NCBI RefSeq assembly: GCF_003675855.1
Contig: NZ_RCIH01000012.1
Span: 1-64,000, forward strand
Direction of reading: 5' to 3'
Source of the DNA: Halostella salina
Lineage (GTDB): Archaea; Halobacteriota; Halobacteria; Halobacteriales; Natronoarchaeaceae
Length of the DNA: 64,000 bases
Part shown: positions 36,445 to 47,428 of the stretch, in pieces
Numbering within the stretch: the stretch's first letter is position 1
How the letters are laid out: each line of letters opens with the position of its first letter
Notes under the pieces: generated by a model
Told to the model about the DNA's origin: nothing
The model's input: the letters and a program-made list of their open reading frames with translations, nothing else
Database searches by the model: none
Program-made: the position numbers and the translations under genes

Positions 36445-36736
36445 AGTACCACTTGCTGGGAATTCGCCTGGAACTGGGAGAGTGTACCTTCTCGCTGTTC
36501 ACTAGCATTCTCCAAACCCACAAAGGTACGCTGGAACGTTTTCCTGTAACCACTCACGCTTTCCATCAGCAGTGCTTCAAACGCTCAAAGGTTCGTCTGG
36601 AACCGTTCAGATGGCGGCGATAATCCTCGTCACGCACCTCGTTTCAAACCCACATGGGTGCATCTGGAAATTGTGGGGGGAGTTCCCGCCGACGATGGAG
36701 TTCAAGTTTCAAACCCACATGGGTGCATCTGGAAAC
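36445..36736 (-). CRISPR. Relict mini-array with a different haloarchaeal CRISPR repeat
   Basis: Five degenerate units recur every 63-67 bases. Their shared CTGGAA cores start near 36468, 36531, 36597, 36664 and 36729. The two best units (from 36641 and 36706) share GTTTCAAACCCACATGGGTG followed by CATCTGGAAA. A third, GCTTCAAACGCTCAAAGGTT followed by CGTCTGGAAC, resembles the complement of the widespread ~30-base haloarchaeal repeat that ends in GGGTTTGAAGC/GAAAC. Sense is therefore probably minus. Unit divergence and lack of nearby matching cas genes indicate a dead array. Confidence 0.75.
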
Positions 36737-37048
36737 CGGCCGAATATGGCCGGGTAAGCCACGCTACTGGCCACTCACACTAAGTCATTTTCATCGACCC
36801 GCTATCCCCCCAGACACCCGGGAGGTCGATGGAATATTCGCTTCCGGACAGATATCAACAGGTAGTGAGCACTACGTAGTCGTCTCTGCTACCCCCGATA
36901 GTTTTTAACCGCCGGATCCGGTCGCTGAGAGTACACGCACTCCAGCGTTAGCATCGTCGCCGTGGACAACTCCTGCCCGGGAGTACCCCCACGTGACGGG
37001 TAGCCGTGAGGCGACCTTCAGCGACGTATTTCTCCAGTGATCCAATCC
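36737..37048. other. Intergenic region after the relict array
   Basis: No gene is seen. ATAGTTTTTAACC at 36897-36909 is a possible promoter element for the frameshifted gene that follows, though it lies about 140 bases from its start. No element end is recognised. Confidence 0.3.
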
Positions 37049-38042
37049 ATGAGTATTCAAGCCAGCCGATCGGAGCAGCAGCACCGTTCCAGTAGACAAC
37101 AGTACGAGCACGCCCCAGAGGAAGTGTTCGAGGAGGCGATCTTGACGGAGAGCACCGTCTGCTCGAACTGCTTCCGTCGGCGACTCAAGCCCGTTGTAGT
37201 ACTGGTCCCGGTCGAACACGCAGAGAACGACATGACTGCCTTGTCGGCCGATGTAGATCCTGAAACAGCAGATGGGGCTGTCAAATGTACCACGTTCGAA
37301 CCCACACACGATGCAGGCAGCTGCCACCCGCCGACGGTCGCTGATCAGGCCGACGAACTCGACGTTCCACAGTCCTGGAAACGGGCAACCCCGCCGAAAA
37401 AAAGTTTGCAAGTGCGGAGCAGTCGACGATGCGCCACCCGAAGGCCGGCTCTCGAAGGAGGCGGCGCTACGCCACGCACACCGGCTGTCGGACCGGTTCG
37501 AGGAACAGGGCGTCGTCCACGACCCGCACACGCTCAAGCGACGCGTGGTGATGTACAAGAAAGTCCCCTGGCTCACGAACTGCACTGACGCGATTTTCCG
37601 CCACGCGACCGAGGTCGCTGTCGCCGACGCCCGCGACGTGGAACCGCGGGAGATTCAGAAAGGCGAGAACGGCGACGTGCTGTACGACGAGGAGGGCGAC
37701 ATCGTCTACGCCCATCACGGGGTTGAGGATCTGCTGCAGGTCGACCCGGTGACCCAGCGAACACTCCGGGAGCAGACGTGGCTCAAGCCCATCCTCGTCG
37801 ACCCGCGACTAAACGCTGCCACGGCACTCTCGAACATCGAACGCGCCCTCCGCGTCGCCGAGAAGGAGTACAAGCGCGGCAACGAGGTTCGACAGACCCG
37901 AATGCAGGTCGAGGAACTGATCGAGGACCTCACGAGTGCGTGTGGGTACGACAGCCAGCCGTCGTCGGTCCCGACCGGCGATTCGCTCGGGACCGGGTCG
38001 GGAACCGGCACGGGCGTCGGTTCGGCGAGTGGGGGTGACTGA
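37049..38042 (+). pseudogene. Cysteine-rich protein of unknown function, split by a +1 frameshift
   Basis: The first frame runs from ATG 37049 (MSIQASRSEQQ, with TVCSNCFRRR and later Cys/His) to the A7 run at 37397-37403. The natural continuation, VCKCGAVDDAPPEGRLSKEA onward to the stop at 38042, is in another frame. Removing one A joins them smoothly as ATPPKK-VCKCGAV, giving about 330 residues. The cysteine pairs suggest zinc binding. The C-terminus is a Gly/Ser/Thr-rich tail. No family is recognised. The following gene starts three bases later, so the two form a unit. This could be a real pseudogene or a homopolymer sequencing error. Confidence 0.6.
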
Positions 38043-38349
38043 CCGTGTCGCTTGACCGCTACGGTGACGACGAAACGCAGGCCCATGTCGCGGAACAAAC
38101 CGACTCCTCGCTGGTCGTGCGCTTCTTCCAGCGGCTCTCGCCCGATCCGCGGAAGGCCCCCAGTCGGATCGCCAAGATCCTGCTGGGCGTGTTCATCTTC
38201 CTCGTGACAGTCGGTATCTGGGGGGCGTTCTACCTGAACGTCGACAGCGGCGGCTCATCGTACTGGATCCTCCGGACGCTCATCGGGGCGTTGCAGCATC
38301 CCATCGTGCCGCCGGTCGCGAGCATCGTGGTCTACTACCGTTATAGAAA

Positions 38350-39731
<1,382 letters not shown>

Positions 39732-40033
39732 CCGAGTAGTTTTAGGACAACATCGTCGACGAGGTGCTCAACTGAGGAAGAAACTCGAAACCGAGAACGC
39801 TGTCCAGCGGGCTCTGCGGAACCGCGACAGCGTCTTCGAGGTCTGAGATCGCTACCAGACGCTGTAGGTGCCAACTAGCAACTGCCCTGCCTCGCCGGCT
39901 TCCCCACTTCCGGGAGACGTCGTCCTCGAGAGCGGATTCCGTGGCGCTCTCGTATATATATCTGTCGGCCAGTTCGCGACCGGCGAACCGTCCGTCGGGG
40001 GCTATTCAAACGGCTCCCGAAGGATGAGCTGCA
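39732..40033. other. Region after TnpB element 2 with a possible gene remnant
   Basis: One frame from about 39743 to TGA 39846 reads QLRKKLETENAVQRALRNRD and ends DSVFEV. It is protein-like, with a coiled-coil-like charge pattern, and lacks a start. It may be the surviving 3' end of the gene interrupted at 38348, or of another lost gene. The rest, up to the CPBP gene, shows nothing clear apart from TATATATCTG near 39953-39963, a possible promoter. Confidence 0.35.
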
Positions 40034-40935
40034 ATGGACCACTCAACCTCTCGCTCCGACCGGACGCCCCGACTCGGCGTCCTCGGCGAACTGGCGACTC
40101 GACACTCGACCGTCGCGTTCTTCGCGCTCGCGTTTGCGGCCTCGTGGGCACTGTGGGTGCCGGCGGCGACCGGACTCGTGGCGGACTCGCCTGCTCTTGT
40201 GAATGGTCTGTTCCTTCTCGGCGCGTTCGGCCCGCCGGTCGCGGCCCTCGCCGTGACGTGGCTGGCCGGCCGCCGCGTGCGGACGTTCCTCGTCGAGGCG
40301 CTCGCCCCCCGCGTCTCGCCACGGTGGTACCTCCTCGCGATCGCGCTCCCGGTGGCGTACTTCGCGGTCCCGAACGCCACCGTCTACGCGGCGCTCGGTC
40401 GGTCGTTCGACCCGTCTATGCTGCCCGGACGCATCGTCCGTTTTTCGTCGGCGTCGCGGTCGTCACGTTGGTCGGCGGCGGGCAGGAGGAACTCGGCTGG
40501 CGCGGGTTCGCCCTCCCGCGGTTGCAAGCCGACTACGGGCCGGTCACAGCGACCGTCGCCGTTGGGGTCGCGTGGGCGTGCTGGCATCTGCCGTTGTTCA
40601 TGACGACCTGGCGGGCCACGAACGTCCCCTTCGTGGCCTATCTCCCGATGGTCGTCGGGATGGCGTTTTTCTTCACCTGGCTGTACAACGTGTCCGGAAG
40701 CGTACTCGTCGTGATGGTCCTCCACGGCGCCCAAAACGCCGCGAATGGTCTCCTCCCGCTCCCCGGGAGCGAGGCGCTGACGGCGCCCTTCCCACTGCCG
40801 GTGATAGTCGCCCAGGTGATTGGCGTCTGGATCCCGGTCGCGGTCCTGCTGTGGGTCGTCGGTCCATCGCTCGGATACGACGGTCCGGACCCCGACGGCG
40901 AAACCACCGGGGCCGACGAGACAGCGACCGCGTGA
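40034..40935 (+). pseudogene. CPBP-family intramembrane protease, split by a one-base frameshift
   Basis: The first half (from ATG 40034, MDHSTSRSDRTPRLGVLGEL through three membrane helices to LPGRIVRF) and the second half (FFVGVAVVTLVGGGQEELGWRGFALPRLQ to the stop at 40935) are in different frames. They meet at the T5 run 40441-40445; adding one T restores one frame. The second half holds the CPBP motifs EExxxR (EELGWR), a His in WACWHLPLF and a His in MVLHGAQN. Such proteases cleave membrane or prenylated substrates and often serve in bacteriocin immunity-like roles. Function is lost unless the indel is a sequencing error. Confidence 0.7.
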
Positions 40936-40975
40936 CCCTCCACACTTACGGGACGGGCGGCCGGAGGGTGACCCG

Positions 40976-41371
40976 ATGAGCGATGAGGACGGGAGTGGCG
41001 CCGCGGCGGGCCCGCCCGAGGTCACGGCGGATGTGGCGGACGCCGAGATCGTCTCGCTGCTCGACGACGAGTATGCCCGGGCGTTGTTGGTCGTGGCCTA
41101 CGACGAGGCCCGCCCGGCCGACGAACTCGCCGAGACGCTCGGCACCGCCCGCTCGACGGTCTACGACCGGCTGTCGCGCCTTAGCGAACACGACCTCGTC
41201 GTCGAACACCAAGAGATCGACCCTGACGGCCACCATTACAAAACCTATCGCACCCGGCTTGACCGAGTCGTCATCGAAGTCGCCCCCGACGGCGTCGAGG
41301 TGGCCGTCGACCGTGAACCAACTGACCCAGCAGACCGTCTCTCGGCGGCATTCGACACCCTCAGATCATGA
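40976..41371 (+). CDS. Winged-helix transcriptional regulator
   Basis: The 131-residue protein starts at ATG 40976 (MSDEDGSGAAAG). It has the ArsR/TrmB-like fold VSLLDDEYARALLVVAYDEARPADELAETLGTARSTVYDRLSRL, with a recognition helix and wing, then HHYKTYRTRLDRVVIEV. It has no separate sensor domain. It overlaps the next small membrane protein as ATGA (41368-41371). Haloarchaea commonly have such a regulator followed by small membrane proteins, possibly a membrane-stress switch. Confidence 0.8.
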   Translation: MSDEDGSGAAAGPPEVTADVADAEIVSLLDDEYARALLVVAYDEARPADELAETLGTARSTVYDRLSRLSEHDLVVEHQEIDPDGHHYKTYRTRLDRVVIEVAPDGVEVAVDREPTDPADRLSAAFDTLRS

Positions 41372-41661
41372 TACTCAACTCACTCTCGGCGACGGCCGCC
41401 GTGCTCGTCATCGGTCTGACCCTCTCGGTGCTGTTGCCGCTTGCGGTGGTCGTCGTGACCGTCCGCGGGTACCGACGCGGCGACGGGAGCAGGCGAGCGC
41501 TCCGACTCGCCGCCGGGATCGTCCTCGTCACCGCGGTGCCGACGCTGCTGCGGCTCGCGTTCGGGTCGGTCCTGCCCGGCGGGACCTGGTCTGCGCTCGT
41601 CATCCGGCTGACGGAACTCGTTGGCCTGCTGGTCGTCATCGGGGTGATGCACGGTGAGTGA
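41368..41661 (+). CDS. Small membrane protein, coupled to the winged-helix regulator
   Basis: The 97-residue protein has three hydrophobic helices: ATAAVLVIGLTLSVLLPLAVVVVTV, an Ala/Leu helix after a GYRRGDGSRRAL loop, and LTELVGLLVVIGVM. The basic cytosolic loop after helix 1 (RGYRRGDGSRR) parallels the next protein's GYRRNDNRAV, so the two are probably paralogues. It may sense membrane state for the upstream regulator; this is inference from coupling. Confidence 0.65.
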   Translation: MILNSLSATAAVLVIGLTLSVLLPLAVVVVTVRGYRRGDGSRRALRLAAGIVLVTAVPTLLRLAFGSVLPGGTWSALVIRLTELVGLLVVIGVMHGE

Positions 41662-41995
41662 GCATACGTCGACCTCCGCCGGAGCGGACTCCCTCGCCGA
41701 ACTGGTTGGGCAACTGGGCGGGCCCGTCGAGTATGCGACGGTCGTTGTGACGGCCGCGGTACTGGTCCTGGGTGCGTACGTCGGCTATCAGGCCTACCGG
41801 GGGTACCGGCGCAACGACAACCGTGCGGTGCTCTTCCTCGGTGCGGGACTGTTCCTCGCGACCACCGGCCGCCAGCTCGCCTCGATCGGTGCCCTCCTGG
41901 CCGTCGGCGAGGTGCCGCTCGTTCTCCTCAGCGTCTTCTTCGGCGTCTCGATTGCCGGACTGGCCTCGGTCCTCTATGCCTTCCTAGGGGCGTGA
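41654..41995 (+). CDS. Small membrane protein, paralogue of the preceding gene
   Basis: From GTG 41654 the 113-residue protein has three helices and the loop YRGYRRNDNRAVLFLGAGLFLATTGRQLASIGALL, closely matching the pattern of the preceding protein. The start overlaps the preceding gene by 8 bases. Together, regulator plus two paralogous membrane proteins form a coupled three-gene operon. Confidence 0.65.
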   Translation: MSEHTSTSAGADSLAELVGQLGGPVEYATVVVTAAVLVLGAYVGYQAYRGYRRNDNRAVLFLGAGLFLATTGRQLASIGALLAVGEVPLVLLSVFFGVSIAGLASVLYAFLGA

Positions 41996-42212
41996 TTCCT
42001 TTCCCCAAAACAGAATCCTTTCTCCTGGCGGGCGGTGGCTCCTGTACAGTCACACCTGCCGAAGTGTGCGACGTGTCGTATACGTGCTCTCTACTTACCG
42101 ATCCCCCTTCATCAGAATTTATTATCCGACGAGGATTTTAATAGAGCCGTCTCGGTATACTTTCCAATAATTCAGACGTTGCAGCTGAGCTGACTGACGG
42201 ACACCAAGCCAG

Positions 42213-43115
42213 TTATTCAACGACAGCAGAACAGATTTCGAGTTCGTCGGTAACAGTAATTTTAGCGACGACGTCGTCATACGTGATGCTGATCGTGGCG
42301 GAGAACGGATCGTCGGAGCTGACCCAACCGATTACGTCAGGGAGCACCTGCTCTGTCGCTCGCATGCTACTTGCCTCACTGAGCGGAACATCGAGTTCGA
42401 TCAGCGCCTTCGTCACCTGCGGTTCGAACTGTAGTGCACTGACGATATCGACAGTGATGAACCACGAGCATGTCTCACAGGTCAGCTCCGCAGTCGGTGT
42501 CGAGTCCTCATCAAGCCGCTCCCGCGGCACAGTGACGCTGGTAATGCCAGCACACGACGGGCATTGTCCCGTGCGAGCCAGTCCGACGTGGTGCATCATT
42601 CGGTCGTAGAGTGCTTTGTAGATCCCCTCTCCTTCGCGGACAGCGAGCCCGTTTTTCGGAAATCGGTACGTAGCTCCCCAGAACAGGTCACAAGCGGGGC
42701 ATTCGACGGTGAGAAACTCCTGTTCGTACTTCCCTCGGAGCCCGGACCCGCAGTTCGGACAGGACTCCTCAATATCGAAGTCGGTCGGTATCGACTCTGT
42801 TGGTCGGTTCGCAATGACTGCCTCGTAGAGTGCGATAGCGCTCGCCGTAGGAACATACCCCTCCGCGATCTCTTCGATGTAGACACCGCGGAGCTTTTCC
42901 AGGTGGTAGTTGAACTTCCCGCTGTCTTCCATCTCTGTTGCTGCCATCAGTTCTGCGTACGAGAGCGTGCGCTGCTCCCGTACGTCCGACCGTGAATCCG
43001 GATCCACTGGCGAGTATCGCTCGAAAAAAGCGCGCAGAATGTCGAGTCTGATTTCGTGGCCGAGCAGCGCGAACGCCTCCTCCGACGCCACTCCCCCGTG
43101 ATCACTGTTCGTCAT
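42213..43115 (-). CDS. ArsR-type winged-helix regulator with zinc-ribbon domain
   Basis: The 300-residue protein has an N-terminal winged helix (EEAFALLGHEIRLDILRAFFER ... GKFNYHLEKLRG) followed by a cysteine-rich region: SCPNCGSG ... VECPACDLFW and QCPSCAG ... LTCETCSW. This is consistent with two zinc ribbons. This fused layout is typical of haloarchaeal regulators. The C-terminal ~60 residues are beta-rich. It is divergent from the M23 peptidase gene, a plausible target. Confidence 0.85.
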   Translation of the reverse strand: MTNSDHGGVASEEAFALLGHEIRLDILRAFFERYSPVDPDSRSDVREQRTLSYAELMAATEMEDSGKFNYHLEKLRGVYIEEIAEGYVPTASAIALYEAVIANRPTESIPTDFDIEESCPNCGSGLRGKYEQEFLTVECPACDLFWGATYRFPKNGLAVREGEGIYKALYDRMMHHVGLARTGQCPSCAGITSVTVPRERLDEDSTPTAELTCETCSWFITVDIVSALQFEPQVTKALIELDVPLSEASSMRATEQVLPDVIGWVSSDDPFSATISITYDDVVAKITVTDELEICSAVVE

Positions 43116-43241
43116 ACAGACTCGTTGAACGGTGGGGTCATTGAGTGCTCCCCTCCGCGATGTGTGTGAGTTGTTCTTGTGAATTTGGGCTCACAGAATA
43201 CTTACACACCTGAATACTCATTTCTTACGCAGTACCTACGG

Positions 43242-44735
43242 ATGTCGAATCAAGCTACATCACCGTCTCTGGGATCGCGTCTCCGCAAGCGAATCCAGTC
43301 TATCAGCCCGTTCTCCCTGACGCTGCTAGGGTTAATCGGGGTCCTTGGGAATTTATTCCCCGAGCTTGAGATACTCAAGTTGTTCCACCTGTTCTGGTTT
43401 TTCGCACTCTGGCCGTTCTTGTCGATGCTACTCAGCAGCACCAAGCACTCTCTCGGATTCAGCACTGACGACGAGGGGCCGCGAGACTGGCTCGAAATGG
43501 ACTCCGGATGGCGAGGCCACTTCGCCTTTCTGATCGGTATCCCACTGTCGTTTTTGAATCCACTCCTGTTTCGACAGGACGCGATGCAACTGCTGGGGAG
43601 TCTCGTCGCTATCGGGAGACACCGGGGTTCGCTCCCCAATCCAGAAACGCACGACCAGGCCACGAGCTATCGACTGCCCGTTGAGGGGACGTGGACAGTC
43701 GTGAACGGGAGTCCGATCAAAGAGTACTCACACTCGTGGTTTCCCGCGACCCAGCGCTACGCCTACGACTTCGTGATCACCGACGAGGAGGGACGGAGCC
43801 GTCCAGCAGGCACGGATACGAGCATCGAGAACTACTACTGCTACGACCAACCGGTCCTCGCACCGGCCGACGGCGTCGTCGTCAATGTGCGTGACGATGA
43901 TCCGGAACTCGGGCGAGCCGGTGGATTTTCTCATCCGCTCAAACGGAGTGTGACCGGGAACGCCGTCACGATCCGCCACGCCGAAAACGAGTACGGCAGT
44001 CTCATTCACCTCGTCCCGGGCAGCATCGAGGTCGAACCCGGAGATCGAGTGACGCGCGGCGAGCAGGTCGGCCGGTGTGGGCATTCGGGGAACTCCGCAG
44101 AGCCACATCTCCACTTCCAGCTCCAGGATCACCCGACGTTCGAGATCTCGGCGGGATTACCGATCCGGTTCGACGACGTTGACGTGGACACGCCGGGGGT
44201 AGATGTTGTTGAAGCGACTGGCTGGACGGAACCGGATGGGTCTGGCCGCTACATTCACGTCGGCCAGCGGGTGTCACATACTACTGACGGTGCGCCGCAT
44301 CGATCCGAGGACACAGCTGGTCCGTCCGAGGTGACTGCTTCCTCGGGGCTCAGCCGCGTCCGGACGCTTGGCCGGGTCGCTACGGGTGTCTCCATCGGCG
44401 GCTTCGTCACCGTGCTCGCGGGGTTTGTCGTGCCGTCGTTACAGACGATTGCACTCGCGCTCGCGGGACTGGCCGGTCTCGGACTCGTGTATCAGGTCGG
44501 GCGGGGGCTCGTGAACGGTGATCGAGTCTGTCTCAGGTCTCTCGGAACAGTTTGTGGTGTCGGCGTGGCGGCGGCGTTGACCGGTGGCTTTGCCGCCCTG
44601 GATATACTTCCGGCACTTGACTCATCTGGGATCGGAACGGGGATGTTCGTGACTGGGTTCCTGTTGTACATCGCTGTCTGGGAATACGGGCGGCAAGACC
44701 TGTTCCGACTGATTGGCGGGGTAACTGACAAATGA
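43242..44735 (+). CDS. Membrane-bound M23-family metallopeptidase
   Basis: I start at ATG 43242 (MSNQATSPS, 497 aa); the in-frame ATG at 43179 adds an unlikely stretch. Two to three N-terminal helices (residues ~20-60) precede the LytM/M23 domain: APADGVVVNVRDD, GNAVTIRHAENEYGSLIHLVPGSIEVEPGDRVTRGEQVGRCGHSG and the metal motif EPHLHFQL. Three or more helices follow at the C-terminus. Archaea lack murein, so the target is not peptidoglycan; a role in surface protein or pseudo-substrate binding is possible. It sits next to an ABC export pair. Confidence 0.82.
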   Translation: MSNQATSPSLGSRLRKRIQSISPFSLTLLGLIGVLGNLFPELEILKLFHLFWFFALWPFLSMLLSSTKHSLGFSTDDEGPRDWLEMDSGWRGHFAFLIGIPLSFLNPLLFRQDAMQLLGSLVAIGRHRGSLPNPETHDQATSYRLPVEGTWTVVNGSPIKEYSHSWFPATQRYAYDFVITDEEGRSRPAGTDTSIENYYCYDQPVLAPADGVVVNVRDDDPELGRAGGFSHPLKRSVTGNAVTIRHAENEYGSLIHLVPGSIEVEPGDRVTRGEQVGRCGHSGNSAEPHLHFQLQDHPTFEISAGLPIRFDDVDVDTPGVDVVEATGWTEPDGSGRYIHVGQRVSHTTDGAPHRSEDTAGPSEVTASSGLSRVRTLGRVATGVSIGGFVTVLAGFVVPSLQTIALALAGLAGLGLVYQVGRGLVNGDRVCLRSLGTVCGVGVAAALTGGFAALDILPALDSSGIGTGMFVTGFLLYIAVWEYGRQDLFRLIGGVTDK

Positions 44736-44898
44736 CCGCATCGCCAATACCGGGCTGTACGTCTACGCGACCGAACGCACTGCGCCGGAATTTTTCGATG
44801 ACATGGACTTCAGTGCGCTTGGCAGTGACAACTCAGCGTCTACCCGCGGTTTGGAGACCGATTCGGCGGTCCGTGGAACGGGCGAATCTAGCGACTGA
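44725..44898 (+). pseudogene. C-terminal remnant of a membrane-protein gene
   Basis: A start-less frame of 57 residues runs to TGA 44896-44898. It contains NTGLYVYATERTAPEFFDDMDFSAL followed by an acidic tail. The LYVYAT...FDDMDF pattern looks like the cytoplasmic C-terminus of a family of haloarchaeal multi-pass membrane proteins. The upstream part is gone and the frame overlaps the end of the M23 gene, so it marks an old deletion joint. Confidence 0.5.
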
Positions 44899-44927
44899 TT
44901 CCGATGAACTGCGGGCTTAGAGACACG

Positions 44928-46577
44928 ATGATCCGACCAACTCACATACCCACGTATGTCCGGCAGGGAATGAAAATCGCGCGGGCGGAGTGGATACGCC
45001 ATCATCGTGAATTCGGAACTCCACTGACTGGTCGTCCGGTCATACTCGTCATCTTGGTCGGAATCGCCAGCGCTCTCGGGTGGCTCGGGTACTCACTGGG
45101 ACGCGACCTCATCGCCGGACAGCCGCTTCCAGAGGGCGTGGTAAGTCTCTTTGTCAGTGCTGCGTTCATCTGGATGGTTTGGCGAAGTTCGAAGTACACG
45201 CACATTCGGTTCGAGCGCCTGGACCCGAATTTCCTGTTGACGACTGTCCCCGTCAGAACCGCTGCTCTGGGTCTACTGGGGTTCGTCTACGCGCGACTGC
45301 TCACTACGCTTGTCGTGCCGACGCTCGGAATCGCAATCGGCACCGCAATCGGACTCCGGTCGCCAACGGTCGTACTCACGATCACTCTCGCAAGTGCGTG
45401 CATTGCTTTGCTCGCCGCTGTACTCGGAGCCACCAGTAGACTCGCCGCCCGACTCGTCGCGCTTCGACTCGTGCGAGCACGGTACTATCGAGATCTCCTC
45501 ATCGTGTTCGGCTGGATTCCGCTCATCTTCGCTGCGATGCTGCTGCAAGAGCTGTCATTCTCGCTTGCCCCGTTGGACGGACTCCTCGGTGCGTTACCGC
45601 TGGCATGGTTCGTGGACCTCGCGCTAATCGGCACTCCGAATGACACAGTCAGCTCACCTCGTTACACGCTACGTGTGGTTGCGTTCCTCGGTACCACAGT
45701 CCCGATTTTCACGGCCGGGACGACGCTCCTCGCTCGCCAGGTCTGGGAACACGATTCTACCAGTTCGACAGGGATTCGCGGTTCACACTCACTTCTCAAA
45801 ACAGGGGTGGTCGAGCGATTTGTCGGTGAACGCATCCCGCGAGCGATGTACACCGTCGCTCGGGAGCGATGGCTGATGGAACGCCGAGTTCCACAGGGAC
45901 TTCTGTCCACGGGCTATGCCCTCCTATTCATGGGCGTGGTTGGATTCCCGGTGGTCGCACTTGCCGGTGGTACAACCAGCCTGCTGGTGTTATTCGCAGT
46001 TACGCTCGGCCTCGTTACTGGCGTCGCGTTCAGTTCGGATCCAATCGGCACCGAATATCATGCCTTGCCGATGCTGTTCACGTCGGTCACGGGCCGGCAA
46101 TTCGTTGGTGGGTCACTCCTCGCTGCGACCGTAGTCGGTATCCCGCTCATCGCCCTTATCATCGTTCCACTTGGCATCGTCGGTCCCGTTGGGTTTGGAC
46201 AAACGTTCTTGATTGCCCTCCTCGGCGGTGCCGTCTGCACGTGTACCGCGGCGGTCGCCACTATGGTCGGACTGGGCGTCGAGCGGTTCAAATACGCTCC
46301 AGTTCCGTTTTTCTTCACCGACGTACCGATTTACGCGGAACTGGGCGCGGCCGCATTCCTTCGTCACGGACTGATTCTTACCATCGGGGTGTTCGTCAGT
46401 ATACCAGCCTTCCTGGGAACCGCTCCGCCGATCTACGAGGCCATCGCAGCCCAGGGGGTGCCGACCGCCGTCGTCCAAATCGGTGCGCTTCTCCTCACAC
46501 TGTTGCTTGCCGCTATCCTCACGAGAACCGCATTCAGGGCTGCAGTACACCGGTTCCGAGACTATCAACTCGGGTGA
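44928..46577 (+). CDS. ABC-2-like membrane permease
   Basis: The protein (549 aa from ATG 44928; 557 from 44904) is highly hydrophobic, with about twelve helices arranged in two halves (ILVGIASALGWLGYSLG ... and ALLFMGVVGFPVVALAGGTT ...). Cytosolic ends such as RARYYRDLLIVFGW and RFRDYQL are basic. It precedes an ABC ATPase by 10 bases, so it is the permease of a two-component exporter. The cargo is unknown; the neighbouring membrane peptidase suggests an envelope or peptide role. Confidence 0.78.
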   Translation: MIRPTHIPTYVRQGMKIARAEWIRHHREFGTPLTGRPVILVILVGIASALGWLGYSLGRDLIAGQPLPEGVVSLFVSAAFIWMVWRSSKYTHIRFERLDPNFLLTTVPVRTAALGLLGFVYARLLTTLVVPTLGIAIGTAIGLRSPTVVLTITLASACIALLAAVLGATSRLAARLVALRLVRARYYRDLLIVFGWIPLIFAAMLLQELSFSLAPLDGLLGALPLAWFVDLALIGTPNDTVSSPRYTLRVVAFLGTTVPIFTAGTTLLARQVWEHDSTSSTGIRGSHSLLKTGVVERFVGERIPRAMYTVARERWLMERRVPQGLLSTGYALLFMGVVGFPVVALAGGTTSLLVLFAVTLGLVTGVAFSSDPIGTEYHALPMLFTSVTGRQFVGGSLLAATVVGIPLIALIIVPLGIVGPVGFGQTFLIALLGGAVCTCTAAVATMVGLGVERFKYAPVPFFFTDVPIYAELGAAAFLRHGLILTIGVFVSIPAFLGTAPPIYEAIAAQGVPTAVVQIGALLLTLLLAAILTRTAFRAAVHRFRDYQLG

Positions 46578-46587
46578 CCTCCAGACG

Positions 46588-47415
46588 ATGACCAACAGAA
46601 CAAACGACATGGCGAGTGCGGATGACCGAGACCCTCGCACCGGAATGGATACGCAACCAGCAATCAGCACGGACGATCTGACGAAGACGTACAGCGACAC
46701 GACAGCCGTCGATAGCCTCAATCTCACGGTCGAACGGGGAGCAGTGTACGGGTTTCTCGGTCCGAACGGGGCAGGAAAAACGACGACGATCCGAATGCTG
46801 ACGGCATTGCTGCCATCGACCAGTGGCTCCGGACGCGTCGCGGGGACATCAATCACTAACCGCGAGGCGCTCATCGAACACATCGGCTACCTGCCCGAGT
46901 CACCACCGATCCACGGGGAGTTCACCGCCCGCGAGCAACTCGAATACCACGGCGGACTACGCAATATGACTCCAGCCGCCATCGGCGACCGGATCGAAAC
47001 ACTCCTCGCCCGATTCGAGTTGACCGACGCTGCCGACCAGCGAATCGCCACGTACTCGAAAGGGATGCGACAGAAGACCGGGCTAATCCAGGCGATTATG
47101 CACGAACCGGAGGTAGTCTTTCTCGACGAACCGACGTCCGGGCTTGATCCGCGTGCCGCCCGAACAGTACGGGAGACGATTACGAACCTCGCTGCCGAGG
47201 ACACCACCGTGTTCCTATCCACGCACATTCTCCCCGTCGTCGAGGACATTGCGACCAACGTCGGCATCCTCTACGATGGCGACCTCGTCGCGGAGGGGCA
47301 CCCCAGAGAGCTCACAAGTCGCAAAGCAATCGATGAAGAACAAACGCTCGAAGACGTGTTCCTCGAAGTCACAACCGAAGACGAATACCGAACGGATGAA
47401 TCCGCCTTGGACTGA
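46588..47415 (+). CDS. ABC transporter ATP-binding protein (exporter type)
   Basis: From ATG 46588 (MTNRTNDMASADD) the 275-residue ATPase has Walker A GPNGAGKT, signature YSKGMRQKTGL and Walker B VVFLDEPTSGLDPRA, then the H-loop STHIL. A farther in-frame ATG at 46483 lies inside the permease gene and is rejected. It pairs with the upstream permease as a CcmA/NatA-like exporter. The stop lies beside the right end of the IS200/IS605 element. Confidence 0.92.
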   Translation: MTNRTNDMASADDRDPRTGMDTQPAISTDDLTKTYSDTTAVDSLNLTVERGAVYGFLGPNGAGKTTTIRMLTALLPSTSGSGRVAGTSITNREALIEHIGYLPESPPIHGEFTAREQLEYHGGLRNMTPAAIGDRIETLLARFELTDAADQRIATYSKGMRQKTGLIQAIMHEPEVVFLDEPTSGLDPRAARTVRETITNLAAEDTTVFLSTHILPVVEDIATNVGILYDGDLVAEGHPRELTSRKAIDEEQTLEDVFLEVTTEDEYRTDESALD

Positions 47416-47428
47416 CATCCTCCCACGG

